A stretch of 64,000 bases of DNA from an uncultured Muribaculaceae bacterium (GCA_910577585.1 CAJTNN010000012.1:6771-70770), one strand, 5' to 3'. Counted from the first letter of the stretch, positions 19,087 through 26,661 are shown. Notes: generated by a model from the letters alone, not told the origin. Made by a program: numbers and translations.

Positions 19087-19119
19087 GGCCGGCATGATTC
19101 ACAGCGAATCATGCCGGCC
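19087..19119 (+). terminator. Stem-loop after the frameshifted secreted-protein gene
   Basis: A 14-bp perfect stem, GGCCGGCATGATTC (19087-19100) and its complement at 19106-19119, closes an ACAGC loop. No T-run follows directly, so termination efficiency is uncertain. Confidence 0.6.
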
Positions 19120-19657
19120 ATCATGTTGAGACACATCTTCAAAATCACCCCATATGCACTAAAAAAGCAACAAAAAATATGTTTTTTAACATTATTCGCA
19201 TAAAAAGTGAAATAATTTAAAAAAATATTTACCAAAAGATTTGGATATTAACAAAAAATTCGCCAACTTCGCAAGCGGTAAATCTTAGCTGCTGTCTTAA
19301 ATACAGGCTTCACAGCTGATAAAACGGCAGCTTCATGGCTTCTTTCAAAACTGTGGGAACAGAATACCGCCAGCATTCATCAGGAAGTGGAAGACCTGAT
19401 GAATGAATGTTTGGTTGAATATTGGTACACACATTCTCCGGGCGACGGCAACACGCATTGATATCATTAGATGAATTAAGTGTTGATAGTAAAGACGGTC
19501 TATTAGGCTATTGCGTGGCGCGAGAGAGAGCGTGGCATCACATCGCAGATGAGACGCTGCAACCGAACTCTCACGCACACACCGTCGTCCACCAAAGCGT
19601 TGCATCCGCGAGGAAGCAGCGCTTTACTTTTTTCCGGACTTATAATCCTCACTCGCC
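19120..19657 (+). other. Non-coding stretch with a possible short gene remnant
   Basis: No convincing complete gene. The first 150 bases are AT-rich. From 19282 to 19461 one frame stays open for 59 codons and encodes a plausible helical segment (TADKTAASWLLSKLWEQNTA, then SIHQEVEDLMNECLVEYW), but there is no start codon or ribosome site. It could be a decayed gene fragment. Confidence 0.35.
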
Positions 19658-19739
19658 CTCCCACCCCTCCCACATCTCCCAAATCTCCCATCCCTCCCAA
19701 ATCTCCCACACCTCCCACGACCTCCCACATCTCCCAAAC
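19658..19739 (+). repeat. 9-bp minisatellite, nine units of CTCCCANNN
   Basis: Nine consecutive units start with CTCCCA, each 9 bases long except one of 10 (19712-19721). The last three bases vary (CCC, CAT style). The strand is pure pyrimidine/A on top and G-rich below. On the minus strand one frame reads WE-x tripeptides and another VG-x, which reflects the period rather than a gene. Confidence 0.85.
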
Positions 19740-19811
19740 CCTAACTCAGCGAAAAAAACTTGCACATTAGTCAAATAAACGTGCAGAAATATCGAAAACC
19801 GCACCCCTATA

Positions 19812-19843
19812 TTTGACATTTTGAAAAAAATAACATAACTTTG
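19812..19843 (+). promoter_or_regulatory. Canonical promoter upstream of the Sir2 gene
   Basis: TTTG at 19812-19815 (-33 box) and TAACTTTG at 19836-19843 (-7 box) are 20 bases apart, the classical Bacteroidales arrangement. The leader to the ATG at 20022 is about 175 bases and shows no clear structure. Confidence 0.7.
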
Positions 19844-20021
19844 ATTAATCGTAACCCCCGGCCGAATCCACCGGCAGTTGCGATAAATCATCGGAGACGG
19901 CGTCAATCAACCATTCTCCTTAAAAAAACCGACACACGGCATCTCACAAGATCAGCCCTGACACCCCGAAAAGCCCGGGCTGCCCGAAGAGAGAGCCGCA
20001 TATTAACTTTGAGAGAAACAT

Positions 20022-20717
20022 ATGGCTAAACCTAAATTAGTTGTCTCCACCGGAGCCGGCATATCGGCCGAAAGCGGCATAAAGACCTTCCGCGATGCCG
20101 ATGGACTTTGGGAGAATTATCCCGTGATGGATGTGGCCTCGGCCGATGGCTTCAGACGCAATCCCGAGCTGGTGCATAAATTCTACAACGAACGCCGCCA
20201 CGCCCTCATCAATGCCAGGCCCAATGCCGCCCATCTCGCACTGGCAGAGCTCGAGAAGGATTATGACGTCTATGTCATCACCCAGAATGTCGACGACCTA
20301 CATGAGCGCGCCGGCTCAAGCAAGGTGCTGCATCTGCATGGCGAGCTGATGAAGATTCGCTCAGTCAGCGACCCCGACTATATCGAGTCGCTCGACATCG
20401 ACCATCTCGACACCACCCCCGCCACACGCGGCCGCCGCGGCGACTTGATGCGCCCCCACATCGTGTTCTTTCAAGAGCCCGTACCGATGATTGAGCGCGC
20501 CATCGAGCTGGTGGAGCAAGCCGACATTTTTGTGGTCATCGGCACATCACTGGTGGTGTATCCCGCCGCCGGACTCCTCAATTTTGTGCGCCCCGGGACC
20601 CCGATATACTACATCGACCCCAATCCCGCACCCACTCCCGGAATAGCCGGACTGACGGTGATCAAAGCCACCGCCACAGCAGGAATGAAGATACTGGCCG
20701 ACCGGCTCGCCCATTGA
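20022..20717 (+). CDS. cobB: Sir2-family NAD-dependent protein deacylase, zinc-cysteine-less
   Basis: This 231-residue sirtuin removes acyl groups from protein lysines using NAD. The NAD-binding GAGISAESGI (residues 11-20), FRDADGLW, the QNVDDLHERAGS loop (about 86-97) and the catalytic His in LHLHGEL (about 104-110) are all present, and GTSLVVYPAAGL closes the Rossmann fold. The segment after the catalytic His, which normally carries the CxxC...CxxC zinc ribbon, reads IRSVSDPDYIESLDIDHLD and contains no cysteine, so the structural zinc is absent. It is single-gene, between a canonical promoter and the ferredoxin oxidoreductase operon. Confidence 0.92.
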   Translation: MAKPKLVVSTGAGISAESGIKTFRDADGLWENYPVMDVASADGFRRNPELVHKFYNERRHALINARPNAAHLALAELEKDYDVYVITQNVDDLHERAGSSKVLHLHGELMKIRSVSDPDYIESLDIDHLDTTPATRGRRGDLMRPHIVFFQEPVPMIERAIELVEQADIFVVIGTSLVVYPAAGLLNFVRPGTPIYYIDPNPAPTPGIAGLTVIKATATAGMKILADRLAH

Positions 20718-20827
20718 TGCCGCTCCCAGCAGCGGACTCATCGGCATTCTTAGCCGGAAAGGTAAAAAAATAAACTGATGTGCTGCACAACATATTTTTT
20801 TATTATCTGCGGATTTTACAAAATTAG

Positions 20828-20835
20828 TATATTTG
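20828..20835 (+). promoter_or_regulatory. -7 box of the 2-oxoacid:ferredoxin oxidoreductase operon
   Basis: TATATTTG is an exact match to TAnnTTTG, placed about 70 bases before the first ATG, within an AT-rich tract. Confidence 0.65.
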
Positions 20836-20905
20836 TAGACAGTAACATCATGAAAAACAGACTCGCCACCTGAGTGCGCGTCAACTATCTAAAAATCAAC
20901 AAAGT

Positions 20906-21136
20906 ATGGCAAAAGTTAAAGGTGCCGTCACTGTCAACGTAGAGCGTTGCAAAGGGTGCAACCTATGTGTGGTGGCATGTCCGACAGATACTCTGTCGCT
21001 TCAGGCAAACGAGGTCAACGACCGCGGTTATCACTATGCGTATATGGCTAATCCCGACGCGTGCATAGGCTGCTGCTCTTGCGCGTGGGTATGTCCTGAC
21101 GCCTGCATCGAGGTCTATCGCGTCACTGCGAACTGA
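20906..21136 (+). CDS. 2-oxoacid:ferredoxin oxidoreductase, ferredoxin-like delta subunit
   Basis: This 76-residue 2x[4Fe-4S] ferredoxin-type subunit has the cluster motifs CKGCNLCVVACP (about residues 14-25) and CIGCCSCAWVCP (about 53-64), with the classical CxxCxxCxxxCP layout. It passes electrons from the thiamine-pyrophosphate subunit to free ferredoxin. It is the first gene of a four-gene operon ordered delta, alpha, beta, gamma, an order found in Kor (2-oxoglutarate) and Vor (branched-chain 2-oxoacid) enzymes. Sequence alone does not settle which substrate is used. Confidence 0.92.
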   Translation: MAKVKGAVTVNVERCKGCNLCVVACPTDTLSLQANEVNDRGYHYAYMANPDACIGCCSCAWVCPDACIEVYRVTAN

Positions 21137-21208
21137 GACATCTGCTACACCCGGACAGAAGACACAACAACCTTAAACAAAACCCTGAACTAACATTACA
21201 CACCGAAT

Positions 21209-22291
21209 ATGAAAGAAGAGGTAAGACTCATGAAGGGCAACGAAGCCATCGCCCATGCGGCCATCCGCTACGGTTGCGACGGCTATTTCGGCTACCCTAT
21301 CACCCCCCAGTCTGAAGTGCTGGAGACACTTGAGGAGCTTATGCCGTGGGAGACCACAGGCATGGTTGTGCTCCAGGCTGAATCTGAAGTGGCTGCAATC
21401 AATATGGTCTATGGCGGAGCCGCATCAGGCAAGGCTGTGATGACCTCCTCCTCCTCGCCGGGCGTCAGCCTCAAGCAGGAGGGTATATCATATATCGCCG
21501 CAGCTTCGCTGCCGGCTCTGATTCTCAACGTCATGCGCGGAGGCCCGGGCCTGGGCACCATCCAGCCCTCGCAGGCCGACTATTTCCAGGCCACCAAGGG
21601 TGGCGGCCATGGCGACTATCATCTGATCGTGCTCGCTCCGTCGACGGTGCAGGAGATGGTGGATTTCGTAGGTCTCGGCTTCGACCTGGCCTTCAAATAC
21701 ACTAACCCGGCCATGATTCTTGCCGACGGCATCGTGGGCCAGATGATGGAGAAAGTGGTGCTCCCCGCACAGCGTCCGCGCCGCACCGAGGAGGAGATCC
21801 GCAAGCAATGCCCCTGGGCTGCCGACGGCCGCAAGGATGGCCGCAAACGCAATGTGGTGACATCGCTCGAGCTTGAGTCAGCCCGCATGGAGGTCATCAA
21901 CCATCAGCTCCAGGCCCGCTACCGCGAGATTGAGAAGAACGAGACCCGCTGGGAAGAGATTGATGTCGAGGATGCCGATTATCTGATTGTGGCCTTCGGC
22001 TCAATCGCACGTATCTGTACCAAGGCCAAGGAACTGGCAGCCGAAAAGGGTATCAAGGTGGGCATCGTGCGCCCGATCACTCTCTGGCCCTTCCCCACAG
22101 AGGCCATCGCACGCGCCGCAAAAGGAAAGAAGGGTATCCTCTGCGTCGAGCTCAACGCCGGACAGATGATCGAGGATGTGCGCCTCGCCGTGCATGACTC
22201 ACTCCCCGTAGAACACTTCGGACGCCTCGGCGGCATCATCCCCAGCCCCGATGAGGTGGTGAAGGCTCTTGAGGAGAAAATCGTGAAGTAA
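21209..22291 (+). CDS. 2-oxoacid:ferredoxin oxidoreductase, alpha subunit (VorB/KorA type)
   Basis: This 360-residue subunit begins with the characteristic GNEAIAHAAIRYGCDGYFGYPITPQSE motif (split here as residues 8-34), then ESEVAAINMVYGGAASGKAVMTSSSSPG, both of which line the thiamine/CoA-side pocket. RGGPGLGTIQPSQADYFQA follows near 108-126, and the C-terminal transketolase-like domain contains FGSIARICTKAKELA. The enzyme oxidatively decarboxylates a 2-oxoacid to acyl-CoA and reduces ferredoxin, or runs in reverse for carboxylation. Bacteroidales homologues are usually labelled VorB. Confidence 0.93.
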   Translation: MKEEVRLMKGNEAIAHAAIRYGCDGYFGYPITPQSEVLETLEELMPWETTGMVVLQAESEVAAINMVYGGAASGKAVMTSSSSPGVSLKQEGISYIAAASLPALILNVMRGGPGLGTIQPSQADYFQATKGGGHGDYHLIVLAPSTVQEMVDFVGLGFDLAFKYTNPAMILADGIVGQMMEKVVLPAQRPRRTEEEIRKQCPWAADGRKDGRKRNVVTSLELESARMEVINHQLQARYREIEKNETRWEEIDVEDADYLIVAFGSIARICTKAKELAAEKGIKVGIVRPITLWPFPTEAIARAAKGKKGILCVELNAGQMIEDVRLAVHDSLPVEHFGRLGGIIPSPDEVVKALEEKIVK

Positions 22292-22334
22292 GCCCCCTAC
22301 ATCCCTAACATTCAATCCATAACTGAATCTAACG

Positions 22335-23096
22335 ATGGAAATCCAAGATATAATCCGCCCGGAGAACAAGGTGTATTCCACTCCTGAACTTCTCGACAAT
22401 GTGCACATGCACTATTGCCCGGGCTGCAGCCATGGTGTGATCCATAAGCTCCTGGCTGAGGTCATCGCCGAAATGGGCCTGACCGAAAAGACTGTCGGCA
22501 TCTCTCCGGTGGGATGCGCCGTGTTTGCCTACAACTATATCGATGTTGACTGGGTAGAGGCCGCCCACGGTCGTGCTCCGGCTGTGGCAACTGCCATCTC
22601 GCGCCTCTGGCCCGAGGATGTGGTGTTCACTTACCAGGGTGACGGCGACATGTCGGCTATCGGCACCGCTGAGTCTATCCACGCCGCCAACCGTGGCGAG
22701 AATATCGTGATGGTATTCGTCAACAACGCCATCTATGGCATGACAGGCGGACAGATGGCCCCCACTACTCTCGTGGGCCAAAAGACTGCCACCACCCCCT
22801 ACGGACGTCGCGTGGACCTCAACGGCCACCCGCTCGAAATCACCAACCTCATGGCTATCCTCGACGGCACATGCTATGTCACCCGTCAGTCAGTACATAC
22901 TCCCGCCAATGTGCGCAAGACCAAAGCCGCTCTCAAGAAGGCATTCCAGAATGCACTCGACAAGAAGGGCACCTCTGTAGTGGAGGTCGTGGCCACCTGC
23001 AACTCCGGCTGGAAGATGAGCCCCGAAAAGGCCAACGAATGGATGGCCGAACACATGTTTGCCAAATATCCCCTCGGCGACCTTAAGAACGAATAA
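22335..23096 (+). CDS. 2-oxoacid:ferredoxin oxidoreductase, thiamine-pyrophosphate beta subunit
   Basis: This 253-residue subunit carries the TPP-binding signature GDGDMSAIGTAESIHAANR (about residues 101-119) ending at VNNAIYGMTGGQ, and an N-terminal HYCPGCSHG whose cysteines are typical of KorB/VorA-like subunits. It starts 43 bases after the alpha subunit. It activates the 2-oxoacid on TPP and hands electrons to the delta subunit. No separate [4Fe-4S] domain is fused. Confidence 0.93.
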   Translation: MEIQDIIRPENKVYSTPELLDNVHMHYCPGCSHGVIHKLLAEVIAEMGLTEKTVGISPVGCAVFAYNYIDVDWVEAAHGRAPAVATAISRLWPEDVVFTYQGDGDMSAIGTAESIHAANRGENIVMVFVNNAIYGMTGGQMAPTTLVGQKTATTPYGRRVDLNGHPLEITNLMAILDGTCYVTRQSVHTPANVRKTKAALKKAFQNALDKKGTSVVEVVATCNSGWKMSPEKANEWMAEHMFAKYPLGDLKNE

Positions 23097-23121
23097 TTCC
23101 CATACAGCAGATAACACTACT

Positions 23122-23664
23122 ATGAAAGAAGAAATCATCATCGCCGGCTTCGGCGGACAGGGTGTGCTCTCGATGGGCAAGATCCTGGCTTACTCAGGAT
23201 TGATGGACGACAAAGAGGTGACATGGATGCCTTCTTACGGCCCCGAACAGCGCGGTGGCACCGCCAACGTGACTGTGATTCTCTCTGACGAGAAAATCTC
23301 ATCTCCTGTGCTCGATTCATTCGACAATGTAATCGCTCTCAACCAGCAGAGCCTCGACAAGTTCGCTCCGAAGGTGAAGCCCGGCGGCATACTTATCTAT
23401 GACACCAACGGCATCCACAATCACCCCAAACGCGACGATATCACCATCTATCCCATCGACGCGATGGAGGCCACTCTCGAAATCGGCAACTCAAAGGCTT
23501 ACAACATGGTTGTGATGGGTGCCCTTCTTGAGGCCATGAACTACAAACTCCCCATGGAGAATGTAATCAAAGGTCTGAAAAAATCGCTCCCCGAACGCCA
23601 CCACAAGCTCATTCCGCTCAATGAGCAGGCCATCGAAAAGGGACGCACCCTCCTCAAAAAGTAA
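23122..23664 (+). CDS. 2-oxoacid:ferredoxin oxidoreductase, gamma subunit
   Basis: This is a 180-residue subunit. An in-frame ATG lies upstream inside the beta gene, but ATG 23122 gives the typical start MKEEIIIAGFGGQGVLSMGK, with the GFGGQGV glycine loop. The diagnostic MPSYGPEQRGGTANV motif follows at about residues 34-48. It is the last gene of the operon, with a terminator 23 bases downstream. The four subunits form a ferredoxin-reducing enzyme that can feed NfnAB encoded at the left end of the window. Confidence 0.93.
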   Translation: MKEEIIIAGFGGQGVLSMGKILAYSGLMDDKEVTWMPSYGPEQRGGTANVTVILSDEKISSPVLDSFDNVIALNQQSLDKFAPKVKPGGILIYDTNGIHNHPKRDDITIYPIDAMEATLEIGNSKAYNMVVMGALLEAMNYKLPMENVIKGLKKSLPERHHKLIPLNEQAIEKGRTLLKK

Positions 23665-23686
23665 TCAACCCCAATCAGAATACACA

Positions 23687-23730
23687 GATAGAGGGCATCC
23701 GGACGAATCCGAATGCCCTCTATCCTCTTT
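23687..23730 (+). terminator. Rho-independent terminator of the oxidoreductase operon
   Basis: GATAGAGGGCAT (23687-23698) pairs with ATGCCCTCTATC (23713-23724), with an inner CGGA-CGAA-TCCG tetraloop helix and CTCTTTT after the stem. Confidence 0.88.
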
Positions 23731-23771
23731 TACATAAAGAAGCTGCCCCACACCATTCCGTTGCCGTGTGT

Positions 23772-23888
23772 TTCCAGTCGCCGTGGAGTTGCAACCCACG
23801 GCTTAATTAACATCTTAAAATAAGACTTTTGGCAACTACTACGGATACCATTGCCGCAAGGTCATGGCGATTACGCCCCTCCCAATGC
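23772..23888 (+). repeat. Interspersed intergenic repeat, copy A
   Basis: About 117 bases align with 26716-26833 (copy B, same orientation). Shared blocks are TTCCAGTC, a CCGTGG...GTTGCAACCCACGG palindrome, a TTGCCGCAAGGTC stem and GCCCCTCC. By eye about three quarters of the positions agree. The two copies bracket the ThiF/LuxR/LuxI-like cassette as direct repeats. No reading frame is conserved between them. Confidence 0.7.
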
Positions 23889-23919
23889 CGGTAAGTCAAG
23901 GCTCTTCCTGAAACGAAAG

Positions 23920-24047
23920 AACGGTAGTTACGGAAGAACGATGGCTAACGGGAGAACGAAGTGACGGGAGCACGGGGCTAACGGGAGGACTGTGGTTACG
24001 AGAGAACGTAAACCACGTTCTCCCGTTAGCCTCCGTTCTCCCGTCAC
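23920..24047. repeat. Degenerate ~17-bp tandem repeat ending in a long inverted repeat
   Basis: Five tandem units of consensus GGCTAACGGGAGAACG run from about 23920 to 24009, followed by two units in opposite orientation (24018-24047). As a result 23961-23995 pairs with 24012-24047 with few mismatches, forming a hairpin of about 35 bp. GTGGTTACG/CGTAAACCAC forms its inner end. It lies between the oxidoreductase terminator and the thiF promoter. Confidence 0.8.
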
Positions 24048-24213
24048 ATAGATGTATTTACGATGATGAGTGGATGTCATCTACATACGACACCATCCAA
24101 CTTCATATGAAGAAAATTTGACTCCAAAATATATTACAACAAATTTAATATCAATAATTTATAAGTATTTTATAAATTATTAGTTGACACTAACGATGGA
24201 TATAAATAAAAAA

Positions 24214-24226
24214 TACCCTTTTGTGT
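24214..24226 (+). promoter_or_regulatory. Operator-like site 1 (upstream of thiF-like gene)
   Basis: TACCCTTTTGTGT is one of five copies of TAC[AC]CTTTTGTGT around the cassette. It starts 37 bases before the -7 box at 24251 and is centred near -42 relative to the expected start of transcription, the classical position for a LuxR-type activator. Confidence 0.6.
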
Positions 24227-24250
24227 TGTGTTTAGTAGTCTTCTTCAATC

Positions 24251-24258
24251 TATCTTTG
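24251..24258 (+). promoter_or_regulatory. -7 box of the thiF-like gene
   Basis: TATCTTTG matches TAnnTTTG exactly, 22 bases before the ATG at 24280. No good -33 TTTG lies at the usual distance, consistent with a promoter that depends on an activator bound at operator site 1. Confidence 0.65.
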
Positions 24259-24279
24259 CATTGATTTAATATATACAAT

Positions 24280-25038
24280 ATGGAAGAAAGATATACCAGA
24301 AACAGAATTTATATCAGCCTTGAAGAACAGAATAAGATTCGCGAGACACGGATTTTGCTCGCTGGGGCTGGCATAGGAAGTATAATTGCAGAATGTGCCT
24401 TGCGCTTCGGGTTTGAAGATATCATCCTCATTGATGGGGACAAGGTCGAACTCAGCAACCTTAACCGTCAAAACTATGAAAAACGGGATATCGGAAAATT
24501 CAAAGCTGAATGTCTTGCAAAAAGGCTCCAAAGAATCAATCCAAAAGCACAAATTCAATTTTACAATACCTACATTGACCAAAGTAATGTAAAAGGCTTG
24601 CTTGACGGTGTAAAAATAGCAATAAATGCCCTTGACTTCAAAAGCGACCTACCTTTTATATTCGATGAACTTTGTTCAAAGAAGAAAATCCCCGTATTAC
24701 ACCCCTATAATTTTGGTTGGGGAGGTTTCTTAACCATAATCAAGCCTGGCGGATATCAACTGACAGAGATTTCACAATCCTATAAAGGCTTTGAAATCAA
24801 GATGGCTGAATTCGTAGCCCGTTACTGCGCCTTTTTGGATATGCCAAATCTTTGGCTTGATAATGTTATAGAATCATATCTAAATGAACCAGAAGAACTC
24901 CCTCCTCCACAGTTGTCAGTAGCATCATGGATTGTTGCCGGATATTGCGTCAATGCTATGTTTGATTTGACAACAGAAAAGGAAATTAAATATTTCCCAA
25001 AGTTCTATTTCTCTTCATTACGCTACCAACCGACATGA
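24280..25038 (+). CDS. ThiF/MoeB/E1-family adenylyltransferase-like protein
   Basis: This 252-residue E1-like enzyme has the nucleotide-binding GAGIGS (residues 29-34) and the DGDKVELSNLNRQ motif (52-64) with the conserved Asp, Arg and Gln that bind ATP-Mg. Family members adenylate a C-terminal carboxylate of a small ubiquitin-like or sulfur-carrier protein, or of a peptide. The CxxC zinc pairs of MoeB/ThiF are absent, and no partner carrier protein gene is nearby. Base composition is distinctly AT-rich compared with neighbours, suggesting acquisition. It is convergent with the LuxR-type gene (6-base gap) and shares operator and promoter geometry with the synthase gene at 25981. The substrate is unknown. 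Confidence 0.8.
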   Translation: MEERYTRNRIYISLEEQNKIRETRILLAGAGIGSIIAECALRFGFEDIILIDGDKVELSNLNRQNYEKRDIGKFKAECLAKRLQRINPKAQIQFYNTYIDQSNVKGLLDGVKIAINALDFKSDLPFIFDELCSKKKIPVLHPYNFGWGGFLTIIKPGGYQLTEISQSYKGFEIKMAEFVARYCAFLDMPNLWLDNVIESYLNEPEELPPPQLSVASWIVAGYCVNAMFDLTTEKEIKYFPKFYFSSLRYQPT

Positions 25039-25044
25039 TTATGT

Positions 25045-25809
25045 CTATATAAGCTGATGATTCTGTGCGTAGGTCAGAGCCTCAACTATATTCTTTACAT
25101 CCATCTTCTGAAAAATACTGCGTTTACAGGCTTTGATGGTATTGATAGACTTACATAAATTGTCAGCGATATCGTTCATCGTATACCCCTGCGCTGATAG
25201 GGACAAAACCTCGCGCTCGTTATCTGTAAGTATTATTTCTTTGCATTTCTCCCACTTGTGATCATACAGCGAGTATTGGTAGAACATACCGGAGTTGGGT
25301 TTCTTCATTATGACATTCCCCCGCTCGTTCCCAGCCGCTAGGGAGATTGTACATATCGCTAACCATATCCTACCATCCTTTGTCAGAATGAGTGGTGTCA
25401 GTTTGTGGTTGACAAGACGTTTTCGCCTCCCCCTCATTATGTGGAAATCGTAAGATATTGTATAGTCTTTCCTCTCGCCTATGGGAAGTGTATTGAAAAG
25501 TTTGAATCCCATATTGTTAATCTCAACAAGCATCTTCAAATCTTCCGGAGGTACATAGTCTATATAGAACCTGTATCCGTATTCTCTTATCTTATCCGAC
25601 TCGCTACCGCATAGACGGGCGATATTATTAGAGACATACAGGAATCCCTTTTTGAAGTAGTCAATGATATATACACACTGGTATGTGCTACGCTCAAATG
25701 CTCGCGCAGCCTCTATTATGAGTCCGGCTTTCTCATAGTCCGACTCATTTATATTCTCTACCGAGTTATGCAATGAAAAAAAGTCTCCTATCTTTATATT
25801 GGAGTACAT
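25045..25809 (-). CDS. PAS-like sensor with C-terminal LuxR-type HTH regulator
   Basis: In this 254-residue protein, residues about 35-165 look like a PAS fold (CVYIIDYFKKGFLYVSNN at its start, then FYIDYVPPEDLKML, ending with LAICTISL), a common sensory module in Bacteroidales LuxR-type proteins. Residues 194-254 are a GerE/LuxR HTH (LTDNEREVLSLSAQGYTMND, then IADNLCKSINTIKACKRSIF). It has no receiver Asp and no membrane helix, so it probably senses an intracellular ligand or cofactor. It is transcribed divergently from the LuxI-like gene with operator sites 2 and 3 between them, which makes it the prime candidate to bind those sites and to autoregulate. Confidence 0.85.
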   Translation of the reverse strand: MYSNIKIGDFFSLHNSVENINESDYEKAGLIIEAARAFERSTYQCVYIIDYFKKGFLYVSNNIARLCGSESDKIREYGYRFYIDYVPPEDLKMLVEINNMGFKLFNTLPIGERKDYTISYDFHIMRGRRKRLVNHKLTPLILTKDGRIWLAICTISLAAGNERGNVIMKKPNSGMFYQYSLYDHKWEKCKEIILTDNEREVLSLSAQGYTMNDIADNLCKSINTIKACKRSIFQKMDVKNIVEALTYAQNHQLI

Positions 25810-25831
25810 AGTGTTAGAGCAATTTACAGTA

Positions 25832-25839
25832 CAAATTTA
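25832..25839 (-). promoter_or_regulatory. -7 box of the LuxR-type gene
   Basis: On the minus strand this reads TAAATTTG, 22 bases before the start codon. Operator site 2 begins 46 bases upstream of it, about 9 bases (close to one helical turn) farther than in the two plus-strand promoters. Confidence 0.6.
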
Positions 25840-25872
25840 ATAAAATCCAGCCATATAGGAAAACAGAACATT

Positions 25873-25885
25873 ACACAAAAGGGTA
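25873..25885 (-). promoter_or_regulatory. Operator-like site 2 (upstream of luxR-type gene)
   Basis: On the minus strand this is TACCCTTTTGTGT, identical over 13 bases to sites 1 and 5. It points toward the LuxR-type gene. Confidence 0.6.
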
Positions 25886-25909
25886 ATTTTCAAGGTAGAT
25901 TTTTTAAAA

Positions 25910-25922
25910 TACACTTTTGTGT
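25910..25922 (+). promoter_or_regulatory. Operator-like site 3 (upstream of LuxI-like gene)
   Basis: TACACTTTTGTGT contains the inverted repeat ACAC-TTTT-GTGT. It starts exactly 37 bases before the -7 box at 25947, the same spacing as site 1 to its promoter. Confidence 0.65.
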
Positions 25923-25946
25923 TTCGTTCGGGAGATAGTATACACA

Positions 25947-25954
25947 TATTTTTG
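25947..25954 (+). promoter_or_regulatory. -7 box of the LuxI-like gene
   Basis: TATTTTTG matches TAnnTTTG, 26 bases before the ATG at 25981. Confidence 0.6.
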
Positions 25955-25980
25955 CGAAAAAAATCAAAACTGCCTCAACT

Positions 25981-26607
25981 ATGGAAAAAGTAATATGGTC
26001 ATGCAACGATTACTCTATCTTAAGAGTAGATGCGAACCGACTTCATGACGTTGCTCAATTTGTAGTGACTCAAAACTATAACCACCATTCTCCAGAGTCA
26101 ATCCCTGACACAGCGCAACAGGAAATTGATGAAATATATTTGGAAGAGCTTTCCTACTCCATAAACTCATCTTGTTTTATCGTTCGAAACAATGATGGCA
26201 TAATAGTAGGCAGCATAAGGGTGTTCAGATGGGATAAGAAGACACCCACTCCCATGGAGAAAATTTTTCACATATCCCCATTGGAGAAGGTACAAGACAC
26301 ACCCCAAACCTCATTCTGGCACATCGGACGATTTGCCATTGATTCTAAATCTGGATTCTCCACCATCACATTATTCAAACAACTCATGATTCTTGCCGTG
26401 GCTCCTATCCTGCGTGAGGACGACAGCTATATGATAGCAGAGACAGACAGCCATCTTCTCAAAGTCATGAACGCCCTTGGAATTGAGACTCAAAAGATAG
26501 GAAATCCGCTCAATTATCTCGCATCCGAGACAATTCCGATATGCTCAAACAAAAAGGGATTAATCAAGTTCTACCAAAGGTGTTATCCTCTTATTGCCCC
26601 ATCATAG
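25981..26607 (+). CDS. LuxI-like / GNAT-fold N-acyl synthase candidate
   Basis: The motif order of this 208-residue protein recalls acyl-homoserine-lactone synthases and N-acyl amino acid synthases. It has GIIVGSIRVFRWD at about 73-85 (LuxI: G-xRLxPT), then PMEKIF, and SFWHIGRFAIDSKSG at 111-125, which parallels the WEISRFAV signature. A helix follows (LFKQLMILAVAP), and the C-terminal ETDSHLLKVMNALGIETQKI parallels the LuxI segment that ends with LGxP. I infer that it transfers an acyl chain from acyl-ACP or acyl-CoA to an amine. A different GNAT activity is possible. The gene is AT-rich, divergent from a LuxR-type regulator, and flanked on both sides by the shared operator motif. Confidence 0.65.
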   Translation: MEKVIWSCNDYSILRVDANRLHDVAQFVVTQNYNHHSPESIPDTAQQEIDEIYLEELSYSINSSCFIVRNNDGIIVGSIRVFRWDKKTPTPMEKIFHISPLEKVQDTPQTSFWHIGRFAIDSKSGFSTITLFKQLMILAVAPILREDDSYMIAETDSHLLKVMNALGIETQKIGNPLNYLASETIPICSNKKGLIKFYQRCYPLIAPS

Positions 26608-26623
26608 ACTACATCAGTCATAC

Positions 26624-26637
26624 TACACAAAAGTGTA
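26624..26637. promoter_or_regulatory. Operator-like site 4, perfect palindrome
   Basis: TACACAAAAGTGTA is a perfect palindrome apart from the AAAA spacer (TACAC/GTGTA). It lies 17 bases after the LuxI-like stop codon with no -7 box at the standard distance on either strand. Confidence 0.55.
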
Positions 26638-26661
26638 TAAATAACCCTCGACTCAGAAAAA

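Noticed and set aside
19503..19906. Two minus-strand frames rich in VG-x and WE-x tripeptides
   Set aside because: They are translations of the 9-bp minisatellite on different frames, without start signals.
24280..25038. ThiF-like gene as a thiamine or molybdopterin biosynthesis gene
   Set aside because: No CxxC zinc pairs, no thiS/moaD or other pathway genes nearby, and it shares its control motif with the LuxR/LuxI-like genes.
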